A DNA stretch of 64,000 nucleotides from assembly GCF_002354895.1 (NCBI RefSeq), contig NZ_CP023439.1, forward strand, positions 2,790,001 to 2,854,000. Direction: 5' to 3'. The translations under genes were made by a program, and so were the position numbers. Under the pieces are notes generated by a model, which was not told the DNA's origin, did not search any database, and saw only the letters and a program-made list of their open reading frames with translations. Below, in pieces: positions 1 to 9,795 of the stretch. Source of the stretch: Thauera sp. K11. GTDB taxonomy: Bacteria; Pseudomonadota; Gammaproteobacteria; Burkholderiales; Rhodocyclaceae. Within the stretch, counting starts at the first letter, position 1; each line of letters begins with the position of its first letter.

Positions 1-1
1 C

Positions 2-901
2 TTCCGCATCGGCATGCACCACCGCAACGAACGCAATGCGCTGATCCAGCACGGCACCATGACGCTGGTGCGCCGGCTGGCGCTCGAAGAAGTCGGCGGC
101 TGGTCGGAATGGTGCATCTGCGAGGACACCGAACTCGGCCTGCGGCTGATCGAAAAGGGCTACGACACCCGCTATGTCGACCACATCCTGGGCCGCGGCC
201 TCACGCCGTCGGACTTCGCCTCGATCAAGAGCCAGCGCTTCCGCTGGGCCTTCGGCGCAATGCAGATCCTAAAGGCGCACCTGCCGCAGATGCTGGGCAG
301 GAGCAACCTGACCATGGCGCAGCGCTACCACTTCCTGACCGGCTGGTTCGCCTGGCTGGGCGATGCGCTGCAACTGGTGTTCGCCTTCGGCAGCCTGTTC
401 TGGACGCTGGGCATCCTGCTGTTCCCGAAAGCCTTCGGCCTGCCGGTGGTCGCGCTCGCGCTGCCCATCCTCGGCTTCATGGCGTTCAAGGCGGCGCTCG
501 GCCCCATCCTCTACCGGCGCACGATGGAGTGCCCGTGGAAGGACATCCTGGGCGCCTCCATCCTCTCGGTGGGCCTGGCGCATGCCATCGCGCGCGGCGT
601 GTTCACCGGCATCGTGAAGAAGAAAGGGGTCTTCGTGCGCACGCCGAAGGGCTGGCGGGCGCAGGGCGCCCTGGCCTTCTTCGGGCCGATCCGCGAGGAG
701 ATCGGCATGCTGATCGCACTCGTTCTAGGCGCCGTCGCGCTGATCGTGATGCGCGGTGCGGACAACATCGAAACCCAGTTGTGGGTGGGCATCCTCGGCC
801 TGCAGTGCATTCCGTACCTCGCGGCGATCGCCTGCCAGGTGGCGGCGTACATGCCGGACAAGGCGGCGCAGCCAGGCACGCCGCACGCGGCGCCGGCCTG
901 A
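2..901 (+). CDS. Family-2 glycosyltransferase, C-terminal part (partial)
   Basis: The reading frame is open from base 2, so the gene begins before the window. What remains is the second half of a processive GT2 enzyme. An acidic EDTELGLRL motif (catalytic-base region) is followed by a QRFRW motif, the Q(Q/R)xRW signature of cellulose-synthase-like transferases that bind the growing chain. Three or more hydrophobic segments then follow (around codons 105-180 and 230-275), consistent with a membrane-embedded enzyme using a nucleotide sugar at the cytoplasmic face. The product cannot be named without the N-terminus: a beta-glucan or another exopolysaccharide is possible. It converges on the gamma-glutamyltransferase gene, with a hairpin between them. 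The family call is firm; the substrate is unknown. Confidence 0.85.
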   Translation, partial: FRIGMHHRNERNALIQHGTMTLVRRLALEEVGGWSEWCICEDTELGLRLIEKGYDTRYVDHILGRGLTPSDFASIKSQRFRWAFGAMQILKAHLPQMLGRSNLTMAQRYHFLTGWFAWLGDALQLVFAFGSLFWTLGILLFPKAFGLPVVALALPILGFMAFKAALGPILYRRTMECPWKDILGASILSVGLAHAIARGVFTGIVKKKGVFVRTPKGWRAQGALAFFGPIREEIGMLIALVLGAVALIVMRGADNIETQLWVGILGLQCIPYLAAIACQVAAYMPDKAAQPGTPHAAPA

Positions 902-952
902 GCGCCGGAAGGCGCGGGTCCCCGCGCCGTCCGGATCACCCATCCCCCTCAA

Positions 953-984
953 ACGCCATGCCCGCACCCCGTGCGGCATGGCGT
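953..984. terminator. Hairpin between convergent genes
   Basis: Arms ACGCCATGC and GCATGGCGT enclose a further short GC stem. The hairpin lies between the 3' ends of the plus-strand glycosyltransferase and the minus-strand gamma-glutamyltransferase. It has only short T runs beyond it, so it is a likely but not textbook bidirectional terminator. Confidence 0.6.
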
Positions 985-1035
985 CGTCCTTTCAGGCGCA
1001 GTTGCCGGGCGTGCCGCCCCGCGGGCCGAGCCACA

Positions 1036-2811
1036 TCAGAATCCCGCCGCACTCCCCTCGCGCCGCGGGTCGGCCGCCCCGATCCATCCGCCGTCGCCGG
1101 CACGGACGATCACGCTGCTGCCGCTGGTCAGATCGCGCAGGACCACCTGATGGCCGAAGAGACGCAGCCGCCCGGCCAGTTGCCGCCCTTCCGGCCTGTT
1201 CTCCACCTCGGTGGGGCCATTGCGGCTGCCGACGTGGGGCCGCTGCAGCACCGCATCGGGCGGCAGGCGCCAGTCGGTCAGCCCGACCACCGCCGCCGCC
1301 ACGTAGTTGATGATGGAGCTGCCACCGGCCGAACCCAGCACGGCATGCAACCCGCCATCGGCAGCCAGGACGAGGGTCGGCGCCATCGAGCTGCGGGGAC
1401 GCCGACCCGGCGCGACGCGGTTGGGATGTGCGCCGCGCGCGTCCCTGGGCAGGAAGCTGAAATCAGTGAGCTGATTGTTGAGCAGGAAACCGGCAGCCAT
1501 GCGCCGGCTGCCGAAGGCATCCTCGATGGATGCGGTGAGCGCCACGGCATTGCCCTGCGCATCGACGACGGAAAGATGCGAAGTCGCCGGGCGCTCGGCT
1601 TCGACCGCCCTGGCCGGACGAAGGCCGGCGGCGGGCTCGCCGGGCGCGGCGCGTCCGAGACTGGCATCCAGCCCGATCTGCGCCGCGCGCCCGCCGAGAT
1701 AGCGGCGGTCGAGCAGTTGCGCGGGCGATACCGCCATCGTGGCCGGATCGCCATACCAGGCATCGCGGTCGGCATAGGCGAGGCGGCCCGCTTCGGCGAA
1801 CAGGTGCAGGGGAAAGGCCGAATCCGGATCGAGCCGGTCGAGCGGAAAGCGTTCGAGCATGCCGAGCATCGCCAGCAGCGTGCCGCCGCCCGAACTGGGC
1901 GGCGGCATTCCGCACACGCGCCAGTTGCGATAGGGCGCGCACAGCGCCTGGCGGCGCACGACCCGGTAGCGGCGCATGTCGTCGACGCCGAGCCTGCCCG
2001 GGTTCGGCCCGGCCTGCGCGGCCGCTGCCACAGCCACCGCAATTTCGCCGCCGTAGAAGGCGCCGGCGCCGTCCCGCGCAAGCACGCGCAGCGTCCGGGC
2101 GAGCGCGGAATTCACCAGGCGCTCGCCGACGGCCAGCGGCCGCCCCGACCCGTCGAAGAACAGCGCACGGGCTGCCGCGTCGCGATGCAGATGGGGATCG
2201 GCGGCGACGAGCGCGTGCAGCCGCGGCGACACCTCGAAACCTTGCTCCGCGAGCCGGATCGCGGAGTCGAACAGCCGCGCCCACGGCAGCCGGCCATGGC
2301 GCGCATGCAATTCCGCGAGCAGGCGGGGCACGCCGGGCACGCCCACCGCCCGGCCGCCGATCACCGCATCGTGGAACGCCATCGGCGCGCCGCCCGGCTC
2401 GAGGAACAACGATGCGTCGACCGCCTGCGGCGCCGTCTCGCGTCCGTCCCACGCCTCGACGCGCCCGGCCACCCTGTCGAAGTACAGTGCGAAGCCGCCG
2501 CCGCCGAGGCCGGACGACTGGGGCTCGACCACGCCCAGCACCAGCGCCGCGGCGATCGCCGCGTCGGCGGCCGAGCCGCCCGCCTCCAGTATCGAGCGCG
2601 CGGCCTCGGTGGCATGCGGATTGGCGGTGACGGCCATCGCCCGCGGCGCATGCACGGCCGGCTTCGGGACGAAACCGGATGCGCGCTCGGGCTCGTCCGG
2701 CACCTGGGCCGGCGCCTGCGCCGCGCCCAGCCACAGCGCGACGAACAGCAACCGTGCTGCCCGGCTCGTCCGGGCAGGGCGTCCGGCGGACCGCAGGTCG
2801 CCGCCGCTCAT
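1036..2811 (-). CDS. ggt: Gamma-glutamyltransferase (glutathione hydrolase)
   Basis: This is a 591-residue member of the Ntn-hydrolase GGT family, which cleaves or transfers the gamma-glutamyl group of glutathione, usually in the periplasm. The N-terminus has a basic stretch and a hydrophobic segment (LLFVALWLGAA) ending in AQA, a likely signal peptide. The self-cleavage and nucleophile threonine is in TSHLSVVDAQGNAVALT. The acceptor-site NNQLTDFS and the oxyanion GSAGGSS motifs are also present. The ATG at 2811 overlaps the stop codon of the upstream phosphofructokinase (ATGA), so the two are probably translationally coupled; a GTG three codons upstream is an alternative. Length fits the precursor before autocleavage into large and small subunits. 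Confidence 0.9.
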   Translation of the reverse strand: MSGGDLRSAGRPARTSRAARLLFVALWLGAAQAPAQVPDEPERASGFVPKPAVHAPRAMAVTANPHATEAARSILEAGGSAADAAIAAALVLGVVEPQSSGLGGGGFALYFDRVAGRVEAWDGRETAPQAVDASLFLEPGGAPMAFHDAVIGGRAVGVPGVPRLLAELHARHGRLPWARLFDSAIRLAEQGFEVSPRLHALVAADPHLHRDAAARALFFDGSGRPLAVGERLVNSALARTLRVLARDGAGAFYGGEIAVAVAAAAQAGPNPGRLGVDDMRRYRVVRRQALCAPYRNWRVCGMPPPSSGGGTLLAMLGMLERFPLDRLDPDSAFPLHLFAEAGRLAYADRDAWYGDPATMAVSPAQLLDRRYLGGRAAQIGLDASLGRAAPGEPAAGLRPARAVEAERPATSHLSVVDAQGNAVALTASIEDAFGSRRMAAGFLLNNQLTDFSFLPRDARGAHPNRVAPGRRPRSSMAPTLVLAADGGLHAVLGSAGGSSIINYVAAAVVGLTDWRLPPDAVLQRPHVGSRNGPTEVENRPEGRQLAGRLRLFGHQVVLRDLTSGSSVIVRAGDGGWIGAADPRREGSAAGF

Positions 2812-4058
2812 GCCTCCCACGGCGGCAGGCGCTTCCCGGTCAGCGGCACGCGCAGGGGGCGGTGGTCCGGCAGGCCGCCGACGGTCGCGACCGGCAGCTC
2901 GCCTTCGATCAGCGGCTGCAGATAATGGCGTGCCGCGGCGGTGACGTGCAGTCCGTCCGCGGCGATGAAACCGGCCGGCAGGCTGCGTTCGAGATTGGCG
3001 ATCGCCGCCGCGCCGACCGGCACCACGTCCCAGGAATACGGTTCGTCCGCCAGGCGGCGCACGGCGGGCATCATGCCGTCCCGTCCGTCGAGCACATAGG
3101 CCACCGCGGCCCGCCCCAGCGCCATCGCCTGCGCATGGTCGGTCGCCGACACCCAGTGCGCGGCGGCCCGCTGCAGGTAGTCCGGGATCGCCCAGTGGAA
3201 CTTGTAGCCGAGCCGGCCGTTGATCATCCGTGCGACGGCCAGCCCTGCCCCGCCAAGCTGCACGTGCCCCGCCTCGTCGTGGGACTTCTCCATCAGGATG
3301 ATGCCGTCGGGGCCGCGGATGCCCTCGGAAACGGTGACGGTGCAGTAGCCCAGGCGCTCCACCACGTCACGCACGCGCGCGAGGAAATCCTCTTCGATGA
3401 AGGGCACCTCGGGTACCAGCACGATGTGCGGCGGCATGTCGGGATCGTCCCCGGCGGCCAGCGCGGTCGCGGCCGCCAGCCAGCCGGTGTTGCGCCCCAT
3501 GACTTCGAGCACGAAGACGCTGCCCTTGCGGCCCGCCATCGACGCGATGTCGAGCCCCGCCTCGCGCATCGAGGTCGCCAGGTACTTGGCTGCCGAACCG
3601 AAGCCCGGGCAGCAGTCGGTGCCGACGATGTCGTTGTCGACGGTCTTGGGCACGCCGACGGTCACCAGCGCGTAGCCGCGCCTGCGGGCGGCGGCCGACA
3701 GCCGCACGACGAGATCCATCGATCCATTGCCGCCGTTGTACAGCACGCCGCCGATGCCGTGTGCCGCCAGGACCGCGAACAGGCGATCGTACAGGCGCGG
3801 ATTCGCGGCCTCGTCCGGCAGGTCGAAGCGGCAGGAGCCGAAGGCGCCGCCCGGCGTGCGCGCGAGCCGCGCCAGGTCTTCCTCGTCGAGCGCGCGGGTA
3901 TCGATGAGGTCTTCGGCCAGCGCCCCGAGAATCCCGCCCCGCGCGGCGAACACCGTGCCGATCCGCTCCGGATGCTCGCGGGCGGCGGCGATCACCGCCG
4001 ACGCCGTCGCGTTGATGACGGCGGTGACCCCGCCGGACTGTGCATAGAGCAGATTCAT
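2808..4058 (-). CDS. Pyrophosphate-type 6-phosphofructokinase
   Basis: This is a 416-residue PFK-family enzyme converting fructose 6-phosphate to fructose 1,6-bisphosphate, probably reversibly with pyrophosphate. Family motifs are visible: the N-terminal GGVTAVINA loop, GVPKTVDND and EVMGRNTGWLA. The lysine in PKT (equivalent to Gly124 of E. coli PfkA) is the classical marker of PPi use. The phosphoryl-donor motif reads GGNGS rather than GGDDS (PPi type) or GGDGS (ATP type), so the donor assignment is less clean than usual. It is the first of a two-gene unit with ggt, and adk lies just upstream on the same strand, a common neighbourhood in Rhodocyclales. Confidence 0.85.
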   Translation of the reverse strand: MNLLYAQSGGVTAVINATASAVIAAAREHPERIGTVFAARGGILGALAEDLIDTRALDEEDLARLARTPGGAFGSCRFDLPDEAANPRLYDRLFAVLAAHGIGGVLYNGGNGSMDLVVRLSAAARRRGYALVTVGVPKTVDNDIVGTDCCPGFGSAAKYLATSMREAGLDIASMAGRKGSVFVLEVMGRNTGWLAAATALAAGDDPDMPPHIVLVPEVPFIEEDFLARVRDVVERLGYCTVTVSEGIRGPDGIILMEKSHDEAGHVQLGGAGLAVARMINGRLGYKFHWAIPDYLQRAAAHWVSATDHAQAMALGRAAVAYVLDGRDGMMPAVRRLADEPYSWDVVPVGAAAIANLERSLPAGFIAADGLHVTAAARHYLQPLIEGELPVATVGGLPDHRPLRVPLTGKRLPPWEA

Positions 4059-4181
4059 CGCACTCCCCGCGCTGCGGAAGGCCGTTTCGCGCGCTGCGGG
4101 CGAAACGGCTTGCCGCCGCCAAAAACGAACGCGGCCGGCCCCTCGTACGGGTGCCGGCCGCGCCGATCCGCCCGAGCTGGC

Positions 4182-4838
<657 letters not shown>

Positions 4839-4895
4839 CTACCCCCTCACGGATCATCGGCCACTTTCGTGGTCCACATTGTCATCTGCAGCAAC

Positions 4896-4924
4896 GGCCG
4901 AAACTTAACTGACAAGTTTCGGCC
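4896..4924 (-). terminator. Hairpin downstream of kdsB
   Basis: A perfect 11-bp stem (GGCCGAAACTT with its complement) has a 7-nt loop. It lies between the kdsB stop codon and the adk start. No strong U-tract follows on the minus strand, so it may be an attenuating or RNA-stabilising hairpin rather than a full terminator. Confidence 0.5.
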
Positions 4925-4948
4925 GGTAAACCCCTCGTCAGCGCACCG

Positions 4949-5728
4949 TCACGCGCCACCCGTGGCGAATGCGGCCCTCACGCGTTCGAGATCTTCGGCG
5001 GTATCCACGCCGGCGGCCGGCGCATGCGCAAGCTCCAGCACGCGGATGCGATGGCCATGCCACAAGGCGCGCAACTGCTCCAGCGCTTCCCAGCGTTCCA
5101 GCGGCGACGGCGCGAGGCCGGCGTAGCGGCGCAGGAAGGCGACCCTGTAGGCATAGAGGCCGACATGGCGCAGCATCGGCAGCCCGGCGGGCAGCGCGTC
5201 GCGCGCCTGTGCCCAGGCATCGCGCGCCCAGGGAATGGGCGCACGGGAAAAGTACAGCGCGCGCTGCGCGGCATCGCACACCACCTTGACCACGTTGGGA
5301 TTGAAGGCATCGGCGGCGTCCCGCAGCGGATGCGCGGCAGTCGCGATCGCGGCCTCGCCGTCGGCGGCGAGCGCCTGCGCAACCTCGCGCACGACGCCAG
5401 GGTCGATCAGGGGTTCGTCGCCCTGCACATTCACGACGATGTCGTCGTCCCGCCATCCCAGCGCGCCGGCGACCTCGGCCAGGCGGTCGGTGCCGCTCGG
5501 ATGGTCGGCGCGCGTCATCACCGCACTGCCGCCCGCGGCCTCCACCGCCGCGCGGACCGCCTCGTGATCGGTCGCCACCCAGACCTCATCGGCGCCGGCA
5601 GCGCGCACCCTTTCGAGCACGCGCACGATCATCGGCTTGCCGCCGATGTCGGCGAGCGGCTTGGCCGGCAGGCGGGTCGATGCGTAACGGGCGGGGATGA
5701 CGATGCGAAACGGCGCCGGGCTCGACAT
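4949..5728 (-). CDS. kdsB: 3-deoxy-manno-octulosonate cytidylyltransferase
   Basis: CMP-KDO synthetase activates KDO with CTP for lipid A/inner-core synthesis. The 259-residue product opens with [19 protein letters not shown], the nucleotide-binding N-terminus of the family. It also shows [14 protein letters not shown] and NVQGDEPLI. The ATG at 5728 is chosen because homology begins eight residues later; a GTG at 5734 overlapping the previous stop codon is possible. It sits directly downstream of the Trm112-like gene and lpxK, so three genes here serve lipopolysaccharide or closely linked functions in one minus-strand run. Confidence 0.95.
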   Translation of the reverse strand: MSSPAPFRIVIPARYASTRLPAKPLADIGGKPMIVRVLERVRAAGADEVWVATDHEAVRAAVEAAGGSAVMTRADHPSGTDRLAEVAGALGWRDDDIVVNVQGDEPLIDPGVVREVAQALAADGEAAIATAAHPLRDAADAFNPNVVKVVCDAAQRALYFSRAPIPWARDAWAQARDALPAGLPMLRHVGLYAYRVAFLRRYAGLAPSPLERWEALEQLRALWHGHRIRVLELAHAPAAGVDTAEDLERVRAAFATGGA

Positions 5729-5730
5729 CG

Positions 5731-5925
5731 TCACGCCTTGCGCAGCGCGTCGACTTCCTCTGCGCTCATCGCGCGTGCATCGTCCTCCAGCATGACGGGG
5801 ATGCCGTCGCGGATCGGGAACGCGAGGCGGTCGGCCTTGCACACCAGTTCCTGCTTGTCCTTCAGGTGTTCCAGCGGGCCCTTGCACAGCGGGCAGACGA
5901 GGATTTCAAGCAGCCTGGGATCCAT
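5731..5925 (-). CDS. Trm112/YcaR-like small zinc-binding protein
   Basis: This 64-residue protein begins [19 protein letters not shown], the conserved start of the bacterial UPF0434/Trm112 family. One CxxC pair is visible at residues 11-14, and a further cysteine follows in ELVCK. Eukaryotic Trm112 activates methyltransferases; the bacterial role is poorly defined. The gene overlaps the lpxK 3' end by 20 bp and runs directly into kdsB, the usual lpxK-ycaR-kdsB order. Confidence 0.9.
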   Translation of the reverse strand: MDPRLLEILVCPLCKGPLEHLKDKQELVCKADRLAFPIRDGIPVMLEDDARAMSAEEVDALRKA

Positions 5926-6919
5926 TCTTGAGCTTCTCCACGATGCGTTCGGCGGCGCCCGAACCGATGCGCGCGCGTACCGGGAATTCCCAGCAGTCGT
6001 CGGGCGCGAAAGGCGCGCATTTTACCGCATCCTTGCTCGTCATCACGATGGGTCCGCCCGGCGTGAAGTCGAGATCGGAGGCGACGTAGCGATGATGGTC
6101 GGGGAAGGGATGCGGAATCACGTCGAGCCCGAGCGCCGCCATCTGGTCGAAGAAGCGCTGCGGCCGGCCGATGCCCGCCACCGCATGCACCGGGCGGCCG
6201 CGCAGTCCGGCGGGCTCCCGTTCGCACGACGGGTCGCGCAGCGCGCGCAGGCTGTCGCCCTCGAGCCGCATCGAGAACAGCGGCAGGCCGCGCAGGGCCT
6301 CCTGCAGCGGCGCGGAAAACGCCCCGTGGGCGATGACGAGATCCACCGTCTTCAGGCGGGACAGGGGTTCGCGCAGCGGACCGGCGGGCAGCAGGCAGCG
6401 GTTGCCGAGGACCGCCTCGTCGACCACCGCCACTTCCACGTCGCGGCCGAGGCGGTAGTGCTGCATGCCGTCGTCGGCGATGATGACGTCGCACTCGGGA
6501 TGGACCCGCAGCAGTTCCCGCGCCGCCGCTGGCCGGTCGCGCCCGACCGCGACCGGGCATCCCGTCAGCCGCGCCAGCAGTACCGGCTCGTCGCCGTAGG
6601 TGTCCGGATCGCCCTGCTGCGGCAGCACGGCGACGCCGGCGATGCTGCCACCGTAGCCGCGGCTGACGATGCCGGGACGATGCCCGGCGGCGCGCAGCCG
6701 CTCCGCCAGCCACGCCACCACCGGCGTCTTGCCGCTGCCGCCCACCGCGATGTTGCCGACCACCACCACCGCCGCCGGCAGGCGCTCGACCCGCAGCAGG
6801 CCGGCGCGATAGAGGCGGCGGCGCAGCCAGGCGACGGCGCCGAACAACAGGGAGAGGGGGGACAGCAGGACGGCGGCCGGGCCGCGGCCCTGCCAGAAGG
6901 CGGGAGCCCGGGAGCCCAT
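5906..6919 (-). CDS. lpxK: Tetraacyldisaccharide 4'-kinase
   Basis: LpxK phosphorylates the 4' position of the lipid A precursor at the inner-membrane surface using ATP. The 337-residue protein has an N-terminal hydrophobic segment (residues 15-32) and the Walker A motif [12 protein letters not shown] near residues 55-66. Conserved SRGYGG and ADDGMQHY motifs follow. Length is normal. It overlaps the following Trm112-like gene by 20 bp, and its start is 10 bp after the ExbD-like stop codon, so it is likely co-transcribed with the transport pair upstream. Confidence 0.95.
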   Translation of the reverse strand: MGSRAPAFWQGRGPAAVLLSPLSLLFGAVAWLRRRLYRAGLLRVERLPAAVVVVGNIAVGGSGKTPVVAWLAERLRAAGHRPGIVSRGYGGSIAGVAVLPQQGDPDTYGDEPVLLARLTGCPVAVGRDRPAAARELLRVHPECDVIIADDGMQHYRLGRDVEVAVVDEAVLGNRCLLPAGPLREPLSRLKTVDLVIAHGAFSAPLQEALRGLPLFSMRLEGDSLRALRDPSCEREPAGLRGRPVHAVAGIGRPQRFFDQMAALGLDVIPHPFPDHHRYVASDLDFTPGGPIVMTSKDAVKCAPFAPDDCWEFPVRARIGSGAAERIVEKLKNGSQAA

Positions 6920-6929
6920 GCGCGGCGCC

Positions 6930-7358
6930 TCAGCGGGCCGGTGTCTGGGTGGCGAAGGTGATGTGCCCCAGGCCCGCGCGCTGCGCCGCCTGCATCACGT
7001 TCACCACGCTCTGGTGCGCGGCCTTCGCGTCGGCGCTGATGACGATCACCGGATCGCTGCTGCCGGCCGGCACCGCCTTGCCGAGCGCGGCGGCGATCGC
7101 CTCGATGCTGCGGTCGCCCACCGCCTGGCGGGCGACGAGCACGTCGCCGGCGGCGTTGATCACGACGTCGATCTCGTTGGCCACCGTTTCGGTTTCGGCG
7201 GCCTCTCCGGTCGGCAGGTTGATCTCGAGCCCCGCTACCTTGGAGAAGGTCGTCGTCAGCATCAGGAAGATGATGATCACCAGCACCACGTCGATGAGCG
7301 GGATCAGGTTGATCTCCGGTTCCTCGCTGCGGGCCCCGCGGCGAAAGTTCATCTCCAT
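6930..7358 (-). CDS. exbD: ExbD/TolR-family biopolymer transporter subunit
   Basis: The 142-residue protein has a short basic cytoplasmic N-terminus, one membrane helix (LIPLIDVVLVIIIFLMLTTT) with the essential aspartate in the LIDV motif, and a periplasmic domain. With the ExbB-like partner just upstream it should form a proton-driven motor that energises outer-membrane transport. The ATG at 7358 lies 5 nt after the upstream stop codon; a second ATG two codons later is possible. Its place before lpxK is typical of beta- and gammaproteobacteria. Whether it works with TonB or in lipid export cannot be told from sequence. Confidence 0.92.
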   Translation of the reverse strand: MEMNFRRGARSEEPEINLIPLIDVVLVIIIFLMLTTTFSKVAGLEINLPTGEAAETETVANEIDVVINAAGDVLVARQAVGDRSIEAIAAALGKAVPAGSSDPVIVISADAKAAHQSVVNVMQAAQRAGLGHITFATQTPAR

Positions 7359-7363
7359 CGCCC

Positions 7364-7972
7364 TCAGCCGCGGCGGTCGCCGTGGGCGACTTCGACGAGC
7401 TTGATCGCCTGCTGCTCCATGTCGATCACGAAGCCGTCGATCAGGGCGCGGAAATGGCGCCAGAAGATCATCGACGGAATGGCGATGATGAGCCCCAGGC
7501 CCGTCGTATACAGCGCGGTGGAAATCCCCTGCGCGAGCTGCACCGCGTTGGTGCCGGCGGCGCTCTGCGAACCGAAGATGTCGATCATGCCGACGATGGT
7601 GCCGAAGAGGCCCAGCAGCGGACTGATCGACGCGATCGTGCCGAGCGTCGTGAGATAGCGCTCGAGTTCGTGCACCACGGCGCGGCCCGTTTCCTCGATG
7701 GCTTCCTTCATCACCTCGCGCGTACTGCTCACATTGCGCAGGCCCGCGGCGAGCACGCGGCCGAGCGGTGAATGCGCATCGACCCGCTCGGTCATCGCGG
7801 CGGACGCGCCCTGCGTGCGCAGGTCGTTGAGTACGTTCTCCAGCAGCCCGTCCGGCACCACCCGCGAGCGGCGCAGGGAGGCGGAACGTTCGATGATCAG
7901 CGCGACGGCGATGACCGATGCCAGCAGCAGTGGCCAGATGGGCCAGCCGACGGTCTGAATGATCGCGAACAC
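7364..7972 (-). CDS. exbB: ExbB/TolQ/MotA-family proton channel
   Basis: A 202-residue inner-membrane protein with three hydrophobic segments (about residues 10-28, 105-130 and 150-175). The family core reads LTTLGTIASISPLLGLFGTIVGMID. It pairs with the ExbD-like protein encoded 5 nt downstream to form a proton-conducting motor. The gene is divergent from xseA across a 281-bp intergenic stretch. Confidence 0.92.
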   Translation of the reverse strand: MFAIIQTVGWPIWPLLLASVIAVALIIERSASLRRSRVVPDGLLENVLNDLRTQGASAAMTERVDAHSPLGRVLAAGLRNVSSTREVMKEAIEETGRAVVHELERYLTTLGTIASISPLLGLFGTIVGMIDIFGSQSAAGTNAVQLAQGISTALYTTGLGLIIAIPSMIFWRHFRALIDGFVIDMEQQAIKLVEVAHGDRRG

Positions 7973-8041
7973 GCCGGTGAACCTCCTTCGGGGAAAGGCG
8001 GAACTCTAGCGCCGGCGTGCGTCGGGAGCAAGGGCGCGGCA

Positions 8042-8062
8042 ATCCACAAAACCTGTGGATAA
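8042..8062. promoter_or_regulatory. Consensus DnaA box within an inverted repeat
   Basis: TGTGGATAA at 8054-8062 is a perfect consensus DnaA box read on the minus strand (TTATCCACA). With ATCCACA at 8042-8048 it makes a 7-bp inverted repeat with 5-nt spacing, in the exbB-xseA intergenic region. A single box does not make an origin; DnaA-linked regulation of the flanking genes is only a possibility. Confidence 0.45.
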
Positions 8063-8239
8063 GTTTGTGGGCTTTTTCGGAATGTCCGGAGAAAACCCGG
8101 TGGCGACGGGCAATCCGACACTCCGATGCAAAATTGTGCAATATTTTTCTTGTTCAAAAACAATGGATTACAAAACACTCCTGATTCATCAAGGACTTGC
8201 AGCCAGGGCTTGACAGGCGGCCGGCGCTGTGGATTCCGC

Positions 8240-8245
8240 TACAAT
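8240..8245 (+). promoter_or_regulatory. Probable -10 box of xseA
   Basis: TACAAT lies 8 bp before the xseA ATG, so transcription would begin at or near the start codon. A TTGACA at 8210-8215 is 24 bp upstream, too far for a normal -35, so the partner element is unclear. Confidence 0.4.
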
Positions 8246-8253
8246 CCCGCCCC

Positions 8254-9636
8254 ATGCCAGCCAACCATCGGAACCCCCATGGCACCCCGTCCGCGGAGTT
8301 GCCCGCCCCAGCGTTCGCGGTCCTCACCGTCTCGGCGCTGAACCGCCTGGCGCGCGAGGCGCTGGAATCGGCGCTGCCGCTTCTGTGGGTCGGCGGCGAG
8401 ATCTCCAACCTCGTGCGCGCGCCCTCGGGCCATGTCTATTTCACGCTCAAGGACGCCGGCGCCCAGGTGCGCTGCGCGATGTGGCGCAACCGCGCGCAAC
8501 TGCTGGCGTTCCGTCCGGAAAACGGGATGCGGGTGGAGGCGCGTGCGCTGGTGACGCTCTACGAGGCGCGGGGGGACTATCAGCTCAACATCGAAGCGCT
8601 GCGCCCCGCGGGCATCGGCAACCTGTTCGAGGCTTTCAACCGCCTCAAGGAAAGGCTCGCCGCCGAAGGGCTGTTCGATCCGGCCGCGCGCCGGCCGCTG
8701 CCGCGCTTTCCGCGCGGCGTGGGCATCGTCACCTCGCCCTCGGCCGCGGCGCTGCGCGACGTGCTGAGTGCCCTGAAGCGGCGCGCGTCCCATCTGCCGG
8801 TCGTCCTGTACCCGACCCCGGTGCAGGGCGGCGATGCGCCCGCCCGCCTGGCGGAAGCCCTGCGCCATGCCGGACGGCGCGCCGACGGCGACGGCATCGA
8901 CGTCGTGCTGCTCGTCCGTGGCGGCGGCAGCATCGAGGATCTGTGGGCCTTCAACGACGAAGCGCTCGCACGTGCGATCCGCGCCTGCCCGCTGCCCGTC
9001 GTCAGCGGCGTCGGCCACGAGACCGATTTCACCATCGCCGACTTTGCCGCCGACCTGCGCGCCGCCACGCCGACGGGGGCCGCCGAACTCGCCAGCGCCG
9101 GCTTCCACGCGGCCCATCTCGAACTCGCCGGTCTTGCCCCGCGGCTGCAGCGCGCCCTGCAGCGGCGGCTCGACGCCGCCGGCCAGCGCGTGGACCGCGC
9201 TGCGCTGCGCCTAGTGCATCCGCGCGAACGGCTGCGGCAGGCCGCGATGCAGGTGGAAACTCAGCAGGAAAGGCTGCGCGGCGCGCTCTCGCGGCGCCTG
9301 GAGCGGGCCGGCCATGGCGTGGCCCGGCTGGCGCTGCGGCTGCGCGGCGGCCGCCCGCCCATCGCGCGCGCGGAAGAGAATGTGTCGGCGCTCGCCAGAC
9401 GTCTCGAGCGCGCCGCCGCCGAGCGGCTGCAGCGCGAACATCTGCGCCTCGCCCGCCTGTCGTCGCACCTGCAGCATCTGGCACCGCAGGCGGTGCTGGC
9501 GCGCGGCTATGCGATCGCGCGCGATGCCGACGGCCGCATCCTGCACAGCACCGCCGGGGTCGAGGAAGGCGACGCAGTCAGCGTGCAACTGGCCGACGGC
9601 CGCCTGGACACGCGGGTCGCCACGATCACGCGCTGA
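8254..9636 (+). CDS. xseA: Exodeoxyribonuclease VII large subunit
   Basis: XseA with XseB degrades single-stranded DNA to oligonucleotides. The 460-residue protein has the N-terminal OB fold (LWVGGEISN, GHVYFTLKD, VRCAMWR), then the catalytic domain with GVGIVTSP, LVRGGGSIEDLWAFNDE and SGVGHETDFTIADFAAD. A long helical C-terminal region follows and ends in VLARGYAI. The ATG at 8254 is the best start; no clear Shine-Dalgarno is visible and a -10-like hexamer lies only 8 bp upstream, so a leaderless message is possible. Confidence 0.95.
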   Translation: MPANHRNPHGTPSAELPAPAFAVLTVSALNRLAREALESALPLLWVGGEISNLVRAPSGHVYFTLKDAGAQVRCAMWRNRAQLLAFRPENGMRVEARALVTLYEARGDYQLNIEALRPAGIGNLFEAFNRLKERLAAEGLFDPAARRPLPRFPRGVGIVTSPSAAALRDVLSALKRRASHLPVVLYPTPVQGGDAPARLAEALRHAGRRADGDGIDVVLLVRGGGSIEDLWAFNDEALARAIRACPLPVVSGVGHETDFTIADFAADLRAATPTGAAELASAGFHAAHLELAGLAPRLQRALQRRLDAAGQRVDRAALRLVHPRERLRQAAMQVETQQERLRGALSRRLERAGHGVARLALRLRGGRPPIARAEENVSALARRLERAAAERLQREHLRLARLSSHLQHLAPQAVLARGYAIARDADGRILHSTAGVEEGDAVSVQLADGRLDTRVATITR

Positions 9637-9715
9637 CCCACTTGCCGGACGCGCCGGAGCACGGCCGGCCGGGCCGCGCAAGCGGGATTGGCGAATCAGG
9701 CATATCGGTTCAGAA

Positions 9716-9745
9716 TTGTCACCCGCGAGCATTCCCGACTAGAAT
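9716..9745 (+). promoter_or_regulatory. Candidate sigma-70 promoter of sodB
   Basis: TTGTCA (9716-9721) and TAGAAT (9740-9745) are separated by 18 bp, about 50 bp before the sodB start codon. The -10 sits inside a small inverted repeat (CCGAC/GTCGG) that might be an operator. Confidence 0.5.
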
Positions 9746-9795
9746 CGTCGGGCTTTCCCCACGAACCCGACGACCCTGCACAAGGAGAGACAAGC

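Noticed and set aside
109-2925. Very long plus-strand open frame (938 codons) opposite gamma-glutamyltransferase
   Set aside because: It is antisense to genes with clear motifs; the translation is Arg/Gly/Pro-rich and low-complexity, as expected from high-GC third-codon bias. The same holds for the long frames at 2679-5126, 5024-6961 and 8229-10436.
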